A stretch of 64,000 nucleotides of DNA, taken from positions 1 through 64,000 of the forward strand of contig JAFXVF010000012.1 of the NCBI GenBank assembly GCA_017524665.1, read 5' to 3'. Shown piece by piece: positions 8,007 through 16,877 of the stretch (its first letter is position 1; each line of letters starts with the position of its first letter). The notes below the pieces were generated by a model that worked only from the letters and a program-made list of their open reading frames with translations, was not told where the DNA came from and made no database searches. The translations under genes were made by a program, and so were the position numbers. This stretch comes from Clostridia bacterium (GTDB lineage Bacteria > Bacillota > Clostridia > TANB77 > CAG-508).

Positions 8007-8286
8007 TTATTCTTCCTTTCTTTCAATATCTATGCTTTCAATTTTGCCAGTAATACTTACTGCTTCATCAGTAAGTTGATTTAGTTGTAATTCAAATCCA
8101 TTTATATTTATTATTCCATCTAGAGTATTAATTCTAATATAGAACTCTTCATACTCTAAAACTCCTTTATAATTCTCGATTATCATTTCATTAAATCCGC
8201 ACTATAGTGAGCTTTGGCTCGTTTTGGTATATATCCTTTGGTATTTCTAGCAGTTCATTTATCTGCCTTTTTTTGCTTTTTTTCAT
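8007..8286 (-). CDS. yqfC: Sporulation protein YqfC, read through a +1 shift at CGG
   Basis: YqfC is the small partner of YqfD. From ATG 8286 the zero frame reads LLEIPKDIYQNEPKLTIV and then CGG (8199-8197) and ATT TAA. Skipping the C gives VGFNEMIIENYKGVLEYEE and a frame that runs to TAA at 8007. The joined product is 92 residues, the normal family length, and the IENxKGxxEY block is the family hallmark. The shift restores a Gly at the conserved position after the PKxT strand. The downstream half has no start codon and SD of its own that would make it a gene. The gene stop lies 11 nt before yqfD. Confidence 0.88.
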
Positions 8287-8300
8287 ATCATCACTCTTTT

Positions 8301-9113
8301 CTATTTGAATTCATCTAAAGATTTAAATTTATATCCCATGTCTTTAATTGTTTTAATACATTCATCTAATATATTGCTATTGTCTTTTGAAGTTCCGTGT
8401 AGCAAAATTACAGCTCCCGGATGAATATTATCTAATATTTTTTGTTTTCCATATTCTTCTCTTCCTTGTTTTGTTAAATCCCAGTCGTCATAAGCCAAAC
8501 TCCACATTACTGTTGTATACCCCATTCTCTTTATTGTATCTAATACGCTTTGGCTGTATTCTCCTTTTGGCGGTCTAAAATATTTCATTTCATACCCCGT
8601 TTTTTCAAATACTGCTGTGTGAAGTTTTTGCACCTCTTCTTTTACTTTATCTGTTGAAAGTTCTGGTAAGCTTCTATGATTAACGGTATGGTTGCCTACG
8701 ATATGCCCCTCATCTATCATTCTTTGAACTAAATCTCCTGATGTATTTAAGTAATGTGCAGTTATAAAGAATGCTGCAGTTACATTATTTGCTTTAAGCG
8801 TATCTAGTATTTTTGATGTGTATCCCGCTTCATAGCCTAAATCAAATGTAAGATAAACATTCTTACTGTCTTTGCTTCCCATCGCAATGCCATTGTATTG
8901 TTCAATTAGTCTTTTATTTTTACTTCCTAAATCTGGCTGGGTATGGTTCTCTGAACGCTTTATTCCCCAGCCAACAGCTTTGTTGCTTAAAGCAGTACTG
9001 CTAGTTGCAACCGTTTTTGCATCACTGTCTGATACGCTACAGCACATCAGACCAACTAGTAGTATTAATGCACTTGCAAATATGTATTTGTGTTTTTTCA
9101 TTATATTCGTCAT
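8301..9113 (-). CDS. pdaA: Delta-lactam-biosynthetic de-N-acetylase (PdaA-type)
   Basis: A 270-residue NodB-family polysaccharide deacetylase. PdaA removes acetyl from N-acetylmuramic acid so that the muramic delta-lactam of spore cortex can form. A signal anchor spans about residues 10-27 (IFASALILLVGLMCCSV). The PdaA-specific WGIKRSENHTQPDLG block follows, then the NodB motifs LTFDLGYE (catalytic Asp), HTVNHRS (metal His pair), RPPKGEYS and the C-terminal ILLHGTSKD. Start ATG 9113 has SD AAAGGAGCGATAA. A hairpin sits directly upstream of that SD. Confidence 0.92.
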   Translation of the reverse strand: MTNIMKKHKYIFASALILLVGLMCCSVSDSDAKTVATSSTALSNKAVGWGIKRSENHTQPDLGSKNKRLIEQYNGIAMGSKDSKNVYLTFDLGYEAGYTSKILDTLKANNVTAAFFITAHYLNTSGDLVQRMIDEGHIVGNHTVNHRSLPELSTDKVKEEVQKLHTAVFEKTGYEMKYFRPPKGEYSQSVLDTIKRMGYTTVMWSLAYDDWDLTKQGREEYGKQKILDNIHPGAVILLHGTSKDNSNILDECIKTIKDMGYKFKSLDEFK

Positions 9114-9126
9114 TTATCGCTCCTTT

Positions 9127-9149
9127 GCGGAGCACTTAAGTAGCTCCGC
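9127..9149 (-). promoter_or_regulatory. Hairpin just upstream of pdaA ribosome site
   Basis: GCGGAGC and GCTCCGC form a 7-bp GC-rich stem with a 9-nt loop. It ends 5 nt before the pdaA SD, so it could stabilise the transcript or affect access to the SD. It has no T run, so it is not an ordinary terminator. Confidence 0.5.
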
Positions 9150-9194
9150 TACGATTATTTTTAAATCACTATTTAATACTATGAAGCAAGGCAT

Positions 9195-9232
9195 AAAAAA
9201 ATAACTAAAGATTTGGTCTTTAGTTATTTTTT
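9195..9232. terminator. Terminator after dockerin/NAGPA gene
   Basis: AAAAAATAACTAAAGA pairs with TCTTTAGTTATTTTTT around a 5-nt loop, with A/T runs on both sides so it can act in both directions. An almost identical hairpin occurs at 11586-11622. Confidence 0.85.
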
Positions 9233-9262
9233 AGCAATGTTCCTATTTTCTTATCCACCAAT

Positions 9263-11428
9263 TTATTCTAATGTTGAGAAATAAATAACGTCCTGAACTT
9301 TTCTAACAGAATTGTAGTACACATAGTTGTTTCTAAATACCATTGCTGAAGAACCTCCGCCATCAAGTCCAAACAAGAATTGGCAATCTAATGATTTTGC
9401 AATACGAATTGCTTTATCAAATGTACAAAAGCTACAAATTAAAATGTAATTATTATAATTTACTTGTCCAATTAAAGTCCTTCCATATTGTTTGTCATTA
9501 CCTGATCTGCTGTTCTCATTGGTTTCTTTTCCATTTTCAATAAATATCGTTGAACCACTAAATGTATTTACAATGTTATATGAACTTACCATTTGTGATG
9601 CAGTTAGATTTCTAATATTATTGCACATAAGTTGTCCGTTTTTATCAATTCCCATTACAACCGCACTATATAAGTTTGCATGTCCAAAATTTCTTCTAAT
9701 AACGCCATTTGAAATAACTGAGTGTCCTTCTATTGTGTATTGCCAATTACTTTTGCCTACATCAGTTGTAGAACTTGGTTTCCAATTGCTTCCATCATCA
9801 TAGAAGAAGCTTCCATTACAGCCTATAATTGCATTTGGGATTCCACTTAGTATATCTTTTACTATTTTATTTTTAACATTCCAGCCCGCTTCTGCTTTTT
9901 TAATCTGCTTTGAAGGGTCTTTTATCCATATTTTTGCTACATTCATTGAATCAATTCTTTCTACTGAAACTTCAATAGAATCATCTTTATAACTGCCTTT
10001 ATTTGTACCAGTTACACTATATTGATATGGTCCAAATCTTGTTTGATACAGTATCGTAACATTATTGCCTGTGTTTTTCTTTAGAGAAATACTTGCTTTG
10101 CTACCTAATTTATCTACAAGATTGCCTCCAGAATATTGGCTAAATGTTACTAGTCCATGTTCATTTGTAGTTGTATATGTATAGTCAATATAGTTTTTGC
10201 TTCCATCTACTCTACTTACTTTTATGCTTCCAGTTCCTACTATGCCATCAAATTTAATTTTTAATTCTGGTGCTTTACCACTAATATTTTCACTGAATTG
10301 AGCTCTAATTACTATGTTTACACCTGCGTCATGCTCTCCACTTGCAGGGTTTATGATTTTAAGGCTCTTCAGCTCTGGTTTTTTATCAATTGAATATACA
10401 ACATTTATCTCATCAAATTTTTCAGCAATTAGGGCTCCGTCTTGTACTATTATTTCACTTTGTGTTTGTTCAAATGCGTTGCTGTTAATTGTTTCTATAG
10501 TATTTAATAAATATATTTTTTTTAGGTTTGTGTTGTTTTCAAATGCATAATCTGATATGATTTTTACTGTTTTATCAACTATATACTCACTTTCTGTTTT
10601 AGCCCTAGGATAAAATATTAGCTCTTCTTTATTTTTTGAGTAAAGAATGCCATTATCTGCACAGAAGTTTGGGTTGTTCTCATCTACTTCAAATTCTTGT
10701 AAACTAGAAAAATTAATAAAAGCTCCATTTTTAATTTCTACCTGTCCTGCTGGTAACACTATTTTTTCACAAGAAGTGTTTTCCGCTAAAGGGCCATCAA
10801 TGTCTAATACTGTTAATTCATTAATTGTTTCTGGAATTTGGACTGTCTTTGAATCTGTTTTAATTCCTGTAATAGTGATTTTATCTGTTAGTTTATTGTG
10901 TTTATATTCGAAATCATCGTTACTGTCTTCATTAAAATAAAGTTCTTCTTCGCTAAGTAGTTTTACAATGACTTTCTTTAAATATATTAAATCGGTTATA
11001 GTGGTTGTTCCATTTAGGTTCAAATCGCAAGCCGTTTCTTTTTCATTGAAAAGATTTTCTTGTTCTATCAAGCCATGTTTTAATTTTATCAAATCTGTTG
11101 TTGTGATGTTTCCGTCAGAGTTAATGTCTCCACATACTACTAACGTATATGTTAAGTCATTTTTATTTAGCTTTGTCCCTGTTGTTATAATATCATCATC
11201 TGATAAAGGTTCTCCTGAATTATTAGTTAATATTATTTCTCCTTCTTTTGACAACTCTTGTTTTAAAGTGCCTACTGTAGTATTAGAAAAAACTCCAATT
11301 AAATAATTACTGTCATCTACTTTATATCTATTTTCTATTGTTGTGCTTGCAAAAACAGAACTGGTAATCCCCGCTAATAAAACTGTTGTAAGAAATAAAA
11401 CTATCATTTTTTTATTTAAGTGTATCAA
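9263..11428 (-). CDS. Secreted dockerin / leucine-rich repeat / phosphodiester glycosidase (NAGPA) protein
   Basis: 721 residues starting at TTG 11428 (SD GGAGGTGAGTCCGCT). A signal peptide covers about residues 1-28 (MIVLFLTTVLLAGITSSVFA). A type I dockerin with two calcium loops follows at about 97-155 (GDINSDGNITTTDLIKLK; CDLNLNGTTTITDLIYLKK). Next come BspA-type leucine-rich repeats at about 215-320 (YAFENNTNLKKIYLLN), an Ig-like stretch, and a C-terminal NAGPA/DUF2233 domain from about 490 (GCNGSFFYDDG; FGLDGGGSSAMVF). NAGPA domains hydrolyse phosphodiester-linked sugars. The dockerin could pair with a cohesin or an intramolecular partner; none is visible here. It is likely surface or secreted. 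Confidence 0.85.
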   Translation of the reverse strand: MIHLNKKMIVLFLTTVLLAGITSSVFASTTIENRYKVDDSNYLIGVFSNTTVGTLKQELSKEGEIILTNNSGEPLSDDDIITTGTKLNKNDLTYTLVVCGDINSDGNITTTDLIKLKHGLIEQENLFNEKETACDLNLNGTTTITDLIYLKKVIVKLLSEEELYFNEDSNDDFEYKHNKLTDKITITGIKTDSKTVQIPETINELTVLDIDGPLAENTSCEKIVLPAGQVEIKNGAFINFSSLQEFEVDENNPNFCADNGILYSKNKEELIFYPRAKTESEYIVDKTVKIISDYAFENNTNLKKIYLLNTIETINSNAFEQTQSEIIVQDGALIAEKFDEINVVYSIDKKPELKSLKIINPASGEHDAGVNIVIRAQFSENISGKAPELKIKFDGIVGTGSIKVSRVDGSKNYIDYTYTTTNEHGLVTFSQYSGGNLVDKLGSKASISLKKNTGNNVTILYQTRFGPYQYSVTGTNKGSYKDDSIEVSVERIDSMNVAKIWIKDPSKQIKKAEAGWNVKNKIVKDILSGIPNAIIGCNGSFFYDDGSNWKPSSTTDVGKSNWQYTIEGHSVISNGVIRRNFGHANLYSAVVMGIDKNGQLMCNNIRNLTASQMVSSYNIVNTFSGSTIFIENGKETNENSRSGNDKQYGRTLIGQVNYNNYILICSFCTFDKAIRIAKSLDCQFLFGLDGGGSSAMVFRNNYVYYNSVRKVQDVIYFSTLE

Positions 11429-11476
11429 AGCGGACTCACCTCCATTTTCTTCATAATTCTCTTTCTACTACCTTCT

Positions 11477-11505
11477 ATTATACAATATTTGGGCCTTTTT
11501 TTCAA
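11477..11505 (-). promoter_or_regulatory. Sigma-A promoter of dockerin/NAGPA gene
   Basis: On the minus strand TTGAAA (11505-11500), 17 bp, then a perfect TATAAT (11482-11477), about 50 nt upstream of the TTG start. Confidence 0.8.
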
Positions 11506-11585
11506 CTTTGATGTGCTTATACTCTTACATTCAAGCAGTTTTTCTGTATATTGTTTAGTAGTTAATCCGTTTCTTTTTTCCCAAT

Positions 11586-11622
11586 AAAAATTAACTAAAG
11601 ATTTGCTCTTTAGTTATTTTTT
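11586..11622. terminator. Terminator after the metalloprotease operon
   Basis: The stem TAACTAAAGA/TCTTTAGTTA with flanking A/T runs is almost the same sequence as the terminator at 9195-9232. It ends the minus-strand metalloprotease operon. Confidence 0.8.
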
Positions 11623-11639
11623 AAAATGGTTACTTATTC

Positions 11640-12086
11640 TTAATTATTTTTATTAAATAAATTTTTTAAAAAATTTATTAGCTTACTAAAAAATGTTTCT
11701 TTTTCTATTTTAACTGGTAAATTTGTATTTTCGACTGCTGTTTCTTGTTCCTTGTTTTTAAATATATCATCTGGATTGTATTTCTCTCTTTTTTCTTCTT
11801 CTAACTTTTCTAAATCATGTTTTTCTTTTAATTCTATTCTTTCTTTTTGTTCTGGGGTTGCCCAGTAGTCTCTAAATATATTTGCCAAGATTGCTTTTGT
11901 AATTTCTGACATTTCTTGAACTTCAAATTCTTTTGTCATATCTAATTTATAGTCATAGTCTTTGTCCATATTGTTTTTATAAAAATCTAATTTTTCTTTT
12001 GGTATTTTTTGAACGTCTTTATCTGGTACATGTTTTAATATTTCTAATACCTCTGTATATGCCTTAGAATATTCTTTAGTTACCAT
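11640..12086 (-). CDS. Hypothetical protein coupled to the metalloprotease
   Basis: A 148-residue charged protein. The start ATG 12086 overlaps the metalloprotease stop (ATGGTAACTAA), which suggests translational coupling. A longer in-frame start at 12155 would overlap the upstream gene by 80 nt and is less likely. It is mostly helical, has IFRDYWATPEQKERIELKEK in the middle, a long Glu/Lys coiled coil and an amphipathic C-terminus (FFSKLINFLKNLFNKNN) that could touch the membrane. No known domain recognised; its role is probably tied to the upstream protease. Confidence 0.7.
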   Translation of the reverse strand: MVTKEYSKAYTEVLEILKHVPDKDVQKIPKEKLDFYKNNMDKDYDYKLDMTKEFEVQEMSEITKAILANIFRDYWATPEQKERIELKEKHDLEKLEEEKREKYNPDDIFKNKEQETAVENTNLPVKIEKETFFSKLINFLKNLFNKNN

Positions 12087-14311
12087 CACCAACTTCTTCT
12101 CCTTCTCGTTTTTGTTCTTGTGCATCATCGCCAGTTTCGACTTGTCTTGCCTCATTCTTTATTGGCGTTGGTACATTTATTGTTGCTTGTCCTATTTGTT
12201 GTGTAGTTATTTTATTTGTTTGTATCTGTTCTGCTTCAGAAGCTTCAAACTCAAAATCACTTATATATTCATTTATGTACATGTTACTTTCAGTTTTTGC
12301 AGTAAAAGCCCCCATTAATCTTTCTCTTATTTGTTCCATTTTTTCTCTAGTAATTTCAATAGGTTGTCCTTCCTTTATTTTCTTTATTTCTTCAGCAAAT
12401 GCGAGTCTAACGACTCCTTCCAATCTAGTTCCAGCTTCTATATCGTTTCCAAATATTGCTGTAATTCTCGTCAATATTTCAAATGAATGTTGTGATATTT
12501 CTTCTTCTGTCAAATTGTCAATCAAGTCATTTTTATATGTATCAATATCAGTGATTGCACTTCCATAATTATTAGGTGCAACCTGAAGTTCAAGTAGCTT
12601 AATAAATTTTGATAGTTCCTCTTCTGGAATTTCATAAAAGTTTCTTCCATTAAAATATATGCTTGCTATATAATTTGCAAAAAATGCTTTTCCCTGAGAC
12701 ATGATTCCAACGACATCTGCTTTTTCTCCAACTTCATTTTGTATTTGAAATAATGGCAAAATATGATTTCTTCTATAGTAGATTGAACCTTCCTCAATAT
12801 TAGAAAAATCAAGTTCCGGAGAATGGTATAGCTCAGATCTATCTGTTTCTATCAGTGCAACTCCAAACTTTGTTTTTTTCTTGCCTTCGGCTTCTTTTTC
12901 GCCAAATACCATAGTTGCAAATTTATTTTTGTCTCCTAACAAATATTCTCCAATTGCCCTAACGTCATTGCCACCATTTTCAATACCACTTAACATTGTT
13001 CTAACCCATGCATTCTCAAAATCATATCCGCTATATACAGAATATGGTTGATCAATTCTAACTCTTTTCCCATTTAAAGTTACTTCTTTATGCTTGTCAA
13101 TATAATGATTTATAACCAAGTCTGCAAATGTATCTGCCATACCTTCTTCTATACTATGTTCTGGCTTATCACCTGTATAACTGTAAGCAAAGTAAGAAAA
13201 TAAGTGTGCATATTCGTGAATTAAAAACCCTATGTTCCTATTTATGCTATCTTTATGCCTGTTTGATATAGTAATATTTTTAAAAATATGATTTGCTGAC
13301 CCATTAGTATTTTCACCTAATTCGCCAAAACAAACACTGGTTTTAGCAAAAACAATTGATACTAATTCTCTCATCTCCTCTGTGTAATCTTCACCTAATC
13401 TGTCTTCAAAGAATTCAGTAATCATAGCCCTTGCAAGTTCGTCTAAGCCTTCTATTTCTGGATCAACTTTTCTTTCAAAACTATTTATAACAATGTCTCT
13501 ATTTTCTCTTTCCTCAATTGTATAAAAAAACAGGGCTTCTTTCATCTCATTGTTATCAATTGTAGAAATATACTCTGCTTTTTCTCTCTCGTCTTCTATC
13601 TCTGATAGTCTTTTTAAATGTTCATTATATGTTGCAATTTCAGCCAATAAATCTTCAATACTAAAATTAAATTCTGATTTTGCTTTAACAATTTGGTTTC
13701 TATAATATAAGTCTTGTACGCATGGTAAAAACATTATATTTCCACCATGTAATAAAAAAATGGTTCTATTTAAGTCTGAGTCAATTGCGTTTAAAATATT
13801 GGCTTGATGTTGTAGTGAATCACTGTCGCGTGAATTTTTATATTGTTGCCCCCAAAAAGATAGTAGCTCGGTACTTCTTTTTCCTCCATCATTTATATAT
13901 TTAATTAATTGTTCTTCAGGTATTCTTGCTAACAAGTAAGATTTTTTTCTCTCATCATCTATTGTATCTAGCTTGTCTAATATAAGTTCAAGATTTGGTA
14001 TAGCTTTAATAAGGTCAGAGTAACTTGGCGTATAGTCAAGAAACTCTTCTAAATCTTTATCTAAATCTTCTGGGGATGCCTCTTGAAAGTCTGTTTTCAT
14101 TTTGTTGATAAGAAAAGCTCCCCTATCATCTTGATTAAGACATTCTTCTACAAATTCAATTTCTTCTTTTGGCATGAGCTTATAAACATCTTCTAAGCTA
14201 CTGCAGTTGAATATATGAAGTAATTCTTCTTCCGTTATTTTTCCGAGTAAATGCCATATACTGATATTGTTCCATAAGCCATTTAACCATTGTATATGTT
14301 TTACATTGCAT
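12076..14311 (-). CDS. Putative HExxH zinc metalloprotease, read through a +1 shift at CGG
   Basis: The long frame (from ATG 14175) has no SD. A frame starting at ATG 14311, 8 nt after GGAGG, reads MQCKTYTMVKWLMEQYQYMA then FT and CGG at 14245-14243. Skipping the C gives FTGKITEEELLHIFNCSSLE and runs directly into the long frame, for 744 residues. A zincin motif HEYAH lies at about residue 364, followed by EEGMADTFADL roughly 25 residues later, which can supply the third ligand. No signal peptide is visible, so it is probably cytoplasmic. The N-terminal third is helical and repeat-like; the C-terminus is Gln/Glu rich. The family is not recognised beyond the motif, and the N-terminal join rests on the SD and on the CGG pattern. 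Confidence 0.75.
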
Positions 14312-14323
14312 AGTTAAAGCCTC

Positions 14324-14512
14324 CTAATCTATATTGCAGCTAGTATTTTTTTCTCTTGACGTTTGAAAAGTAATTCCATATTCTTTTTCTAAAATTTCTT
14401 TTTTTCTTTGTTCAAAAATATGAATATATCCAAACATATTAGGATTTAATTTTTCTTCTAATTCTTTTCTCACTCTATCTTCTACTTCTTTAATAATCTC
14501 TTTTTCGTTCAT
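14324..14512 (-). CDS. Small helical hypothetical protein
   Basis: 62 residues from ATG 14512, which is better placed behind the GGGGAG SD than the ATG 6 nt upstream. It is highly charged and helical (NEKEIIKEVEDRVRKELEEK), with FGYIHIFEQRKKEIL in the middle and a Cys near the end. It ends 12 nt before the metalloprotease start, so it is probably the operon's preceding gene. No family recognised. Confidence 0.65.
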   Translation of the reverse strand: MNEKEIIKEVEDRVRKELEEKLNPNMFGYIHIFEQRKKEILEKEYGITFQTSREKNTSCNID

Positions 14513-14536
14513 GTACATCTCCCCATTTGTAGTTTT

Positions 14537-15511
14537 TTACTGCATATTTTGATTATCTTCTTTACAAGCTTTTAAGTTTCTTATACCTTGAACAATTATG
14601 ATAATTCCAACAGCCAATCCAATAAACTGAAAAATCGAGGTCGCTCCAAAAATAAATTGAATTGCTGTAACTTCTTCTCCATTTAATGTATATGTTGGAT
14701 TTTTAGAATTTAATGAAAATAATACCACTAATGCTGAAATAATCTGCGGGCTAAATACTAAAATGCACCAGATAATTCCTGAAATTATTTGCCAGATTCC
14801 TTTTACTTTAAATACAACGTTCCTAGCATTTTGTAATTTCTCATTTTCTATTATCTTATTAGCCTCGTTTAGTAAATCATTGCCGATATCAGTGCTCTCA
14901 GCATTTTGCATTTCCGGTTTATGTGATCTTATCAATAAATAAATACCTATACCTATGAAAATTGCCATTATTATTGTAGGGAAAAGCATTTTCGTTAGTA
15001 ATGTACCAATATTAAAATTTGCAGCCATAAATATGATTAAAAGAACGCATAATGAAAACAGCAATATTGCCCATCCCATTTTTGCTTCACTTGTGCTTTG
15101 TGTTTCACTTGTGCTTTGCACGTTCTTAGGCCTAACAAGTAATGCTGTGCCTAAAAAAATTATTCCCGCAACAATAATAGCATATCTACCATAATCTGTA
15201 GATATCGTATTTTCATTCGGATTTGCTGGATTATAAAATATCTTTTCTTCTTTGTTTAATGGATCATTAGATGATTCAGAATCAGATTTTGCTGTGTATT
15301 TTGTACCATCTACAATAAAGTCATAATACCATATGTAGTAGGTACTTCTGTTCCCGTCTGAGTCTCTGCTTTCTCTCATTACGCTATAAGTATATTTCCC
15401 CGTCGTTTCCGAATAATTACTTACTTTAACTATTTGAACTATTCCATATACAATAAGTCCTAAGCCAATAATACCACATAATATAATTACCCAAGTTTTA
15501 TTATTATTCAT
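14537..15511 (-). CDS. DUF3592-like membrane protein
   Basis: A 324-residue integral membrane protein. An N-terminal transmembrane segment (about 6-26) is followed by an extracytoplasmic DUF3592-type beta domain (TGKYTYSV; TYYIWYYDFIVDGTKY; KIFYNPANPNEN) and a second transmembrane segment at about 110-127. A linker rich in Ser/Thr/Gln follows, and then four more hydrophobic segments to the C-terminus. The beta domain matches the DUF3592 pattern of short membrane proteins; the extra C-terminal helices are less usual. No enzymatic motif. It precedes the metalloprotease operon on the same strand. Confidence 0.7.
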   Translation of the reverse strand: MNNNKTWVIILCGIIGLGLIVYGIVQIVKVSNYSETTGKYTYSVMRESRDSDGNRSTYYIWYYDFIVDGTKYTAKSDSESSNDPLNKEEKIFYNPANPNENTISTDYGRYAIIVAGIIFLGTALLVRPKNVQSTSETQSTSEAKMGWAILLFSLCVLLIIFMAANFNIGTLLTKMLFPTIIMAIFIGIGIYLLIRSHKPEMQNAESTDIGNDLLNEANKIIENEKLQNARNVVFKVKGIWQIISGIIWCILVFSPQIISALVVLFSLNSKNPTYTLNGEEVTAIQFIFGATSIFQFIGLAVGIIIIVQGIRNLKACKEDNQNMQ

Positions 15512-15839
15512 TTTTATACTCCTAAATTTTTACTATATTTATCAATAGTAAAATCTTTCTTTATCTATTGTAAATGTTTATTTCTATTTTGTATTCGCTT
15601 CCAAATATCATGTGTCCTGATAGAACTATATTTGTGCCATCTGTTATGTTTTGATTATCTTTTTTCATTTTGTTTTCTACTTTTCTTATGTTTTTTATTT
15701 GGGGCAGAATTAGTTCTATTCCACTTTAATTTTTATTAAAAATTTTTCTTGTTTTTATTTTATATCATTTCTAAACAAAAATGCAACATATTAGTTTATA
15801 AAAAAACAAAAAAAGTTTTTACATTTTTTTACTTTTTAG
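15512..15839. other. AT-rich spacer with a possible tiny ORF
   Basis: The only candidate is a minus-strand frame 15668..15561 (35 residues, MKKDNQNITDGTNIVLSGHM). The same open frame extends upstream without a start codon, so it may be the tail of a decayed gene. No SD. Otherwise I see nothing here but A/T tracts before the promoter at 15840. Confidence 0.4.
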
Positions 15840-15868
15840 TTGACTATTTTTATCTTTTTAAATATATT
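15840..15868 (+). promoter_or_regulatory. Sigma-A promoter of sensor kinase
   Basis: TTGACT at 15840-15845 and TATATT at 15863-15868, 17 bp apart. Transcription would start near 15875, which rules out the in-frame start at 15840 and supports ATG 15945. Confidence 0.7.
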
Positions 15869-15944
15869 TGCTCGTATCGCTAAAAAATTAAGTGATTTAA
15901 ATTTTGTAGAAAAATCGGTGGTTGTACAGCTTTTGGAGGTTTTT

Positions 15945-16787
15945 ATGAATATTAAAAAAGGTCTTATGTTTGTTGGGTTTATGGTTTCTATAGTTTTATC
16001 TGTATTGAAACTATACACGCTATTTATATACAGTAATATTATCCCTTTTCACATGATTATATTTAACTATTTATTTTTATTTGTGTACATTTTTCTTTTA
16101 GTGTGTGTTTTTATTAATGCAAAGTCTCTTAGTTCACTTAAACTTGATTTAGAACAGTGTAAAAATAAAAATCAGACTTTATCAGCTTTAAATGATAGTG
16201 TTCGAGGTTTTAGGCATGATTTTAATAATATTATTACTACTATTGGAGGCTATATAAGTACTAGTGATATAGCCGGTTTAAAAAAGTACTATAATCAAAT
16301 AGCTGTTGATTGTATGGAAATAAACAATTTAACTATGCTTAATACATCTATAATAAATGAACCTGCAATTTATAATTTAGTTGTAAATAAATATATGCTT
16401 GCTTGTGAAAATAGTATTACTTTTAATATAGAAATTTTGTTAGACTTAAAAACATTAAATATCAAAATATATGAATTTACTCGAATTCTTGGAATATTAT
16501 TAGATAATGCAATTGAAGCATCAAAAGAATGTACTGAAAAAGCAATAAATTTATCTATAAAAAAAGATTTAACATCGCCAAGGCAATTACTATTAATTGA
16601 AAACACATATAATAACAAAGATGTTGATATTGAAAATATTTTTAAAAAAGGCATTTCTAGTAAACCACATAATACTGGAATTGGCTTATGGGAAGTGAGG
16701 CAAATTCTCAATAGAAATGATAACTTGAATTTGTATACTACAAAAGATGACAAGTTTTTTAAACAGCAATTAGAAATTTATTTATAA
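15945..16787 (+). CDS. Sensor histidine kinase of the AgrC/GHKL type
   Basis: 280 residues from ATG 15945 (SD TTTTGGAGGTTTTT). Two hydrophobic segments (about 7-28 and 36-57) are followed by a short coiled coil and a Spo0B-like dimerisation helix with the phospho-acceptor His91 in GFRHDFNNIITTIGGY. The ATPase domain has the N box LGILLDNAIEAS and the G box GIGLWEVRQIL. This is the quorum-type GHKL class that normally phosphorylates a LytTR response regulator. No response regulator or autoinducer gene is adjacent and the gene ends in its own terminator, so it is an orphan. The membrane part is much shorter than the six-helix AgrC sensor. Confidence 0.85.
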   Translation: MNIKKGLMFVGFMVSIVLSVLKLYTLFIYSNIIPFHMIIFNYLFLFVYIFLLVCVFINAKSLSSLKLDLEQCKNKNQTLSALNDSVRGFRHDFNNIITTIGGYISTSDIAGLKKYYNQIAVDCMEINNLTMLNTSIINEPAIYNLVVNKYMLACENSITFNIEILLDLKTLNIKIYEFTRILGILLDNAIEASKECTEKAINLSIKKDLTSPRQLLLIENTYNNKDVDIENIFKKGISSKPHNTGIGLWEVRQILNRNDNLNLYTTKDDKFFKQQLEIYL

Positions 16788-16798
16788 AAATTGAAAAT

Positions 16799-16840
16799 AG
16801 CACTTCTAACTCAATACTTCGAGTTAAAAGTGCTGTTTTT
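16799..16840 (+). terminator. Terminator after sensor kinase
   Basis: AGCACTT...AACTC pairs with GAGTT...AAGTGCT around an ATACTTC-type loop, followed by TTTTT. It lies between the plus-strand kinase and the minus-strand RluA-type gene. Confidence 0.8.
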
Positions 16841-16877
16841 ATCTTGTAATATTTTTTTATTAGTTTTAGGTTCTGCT

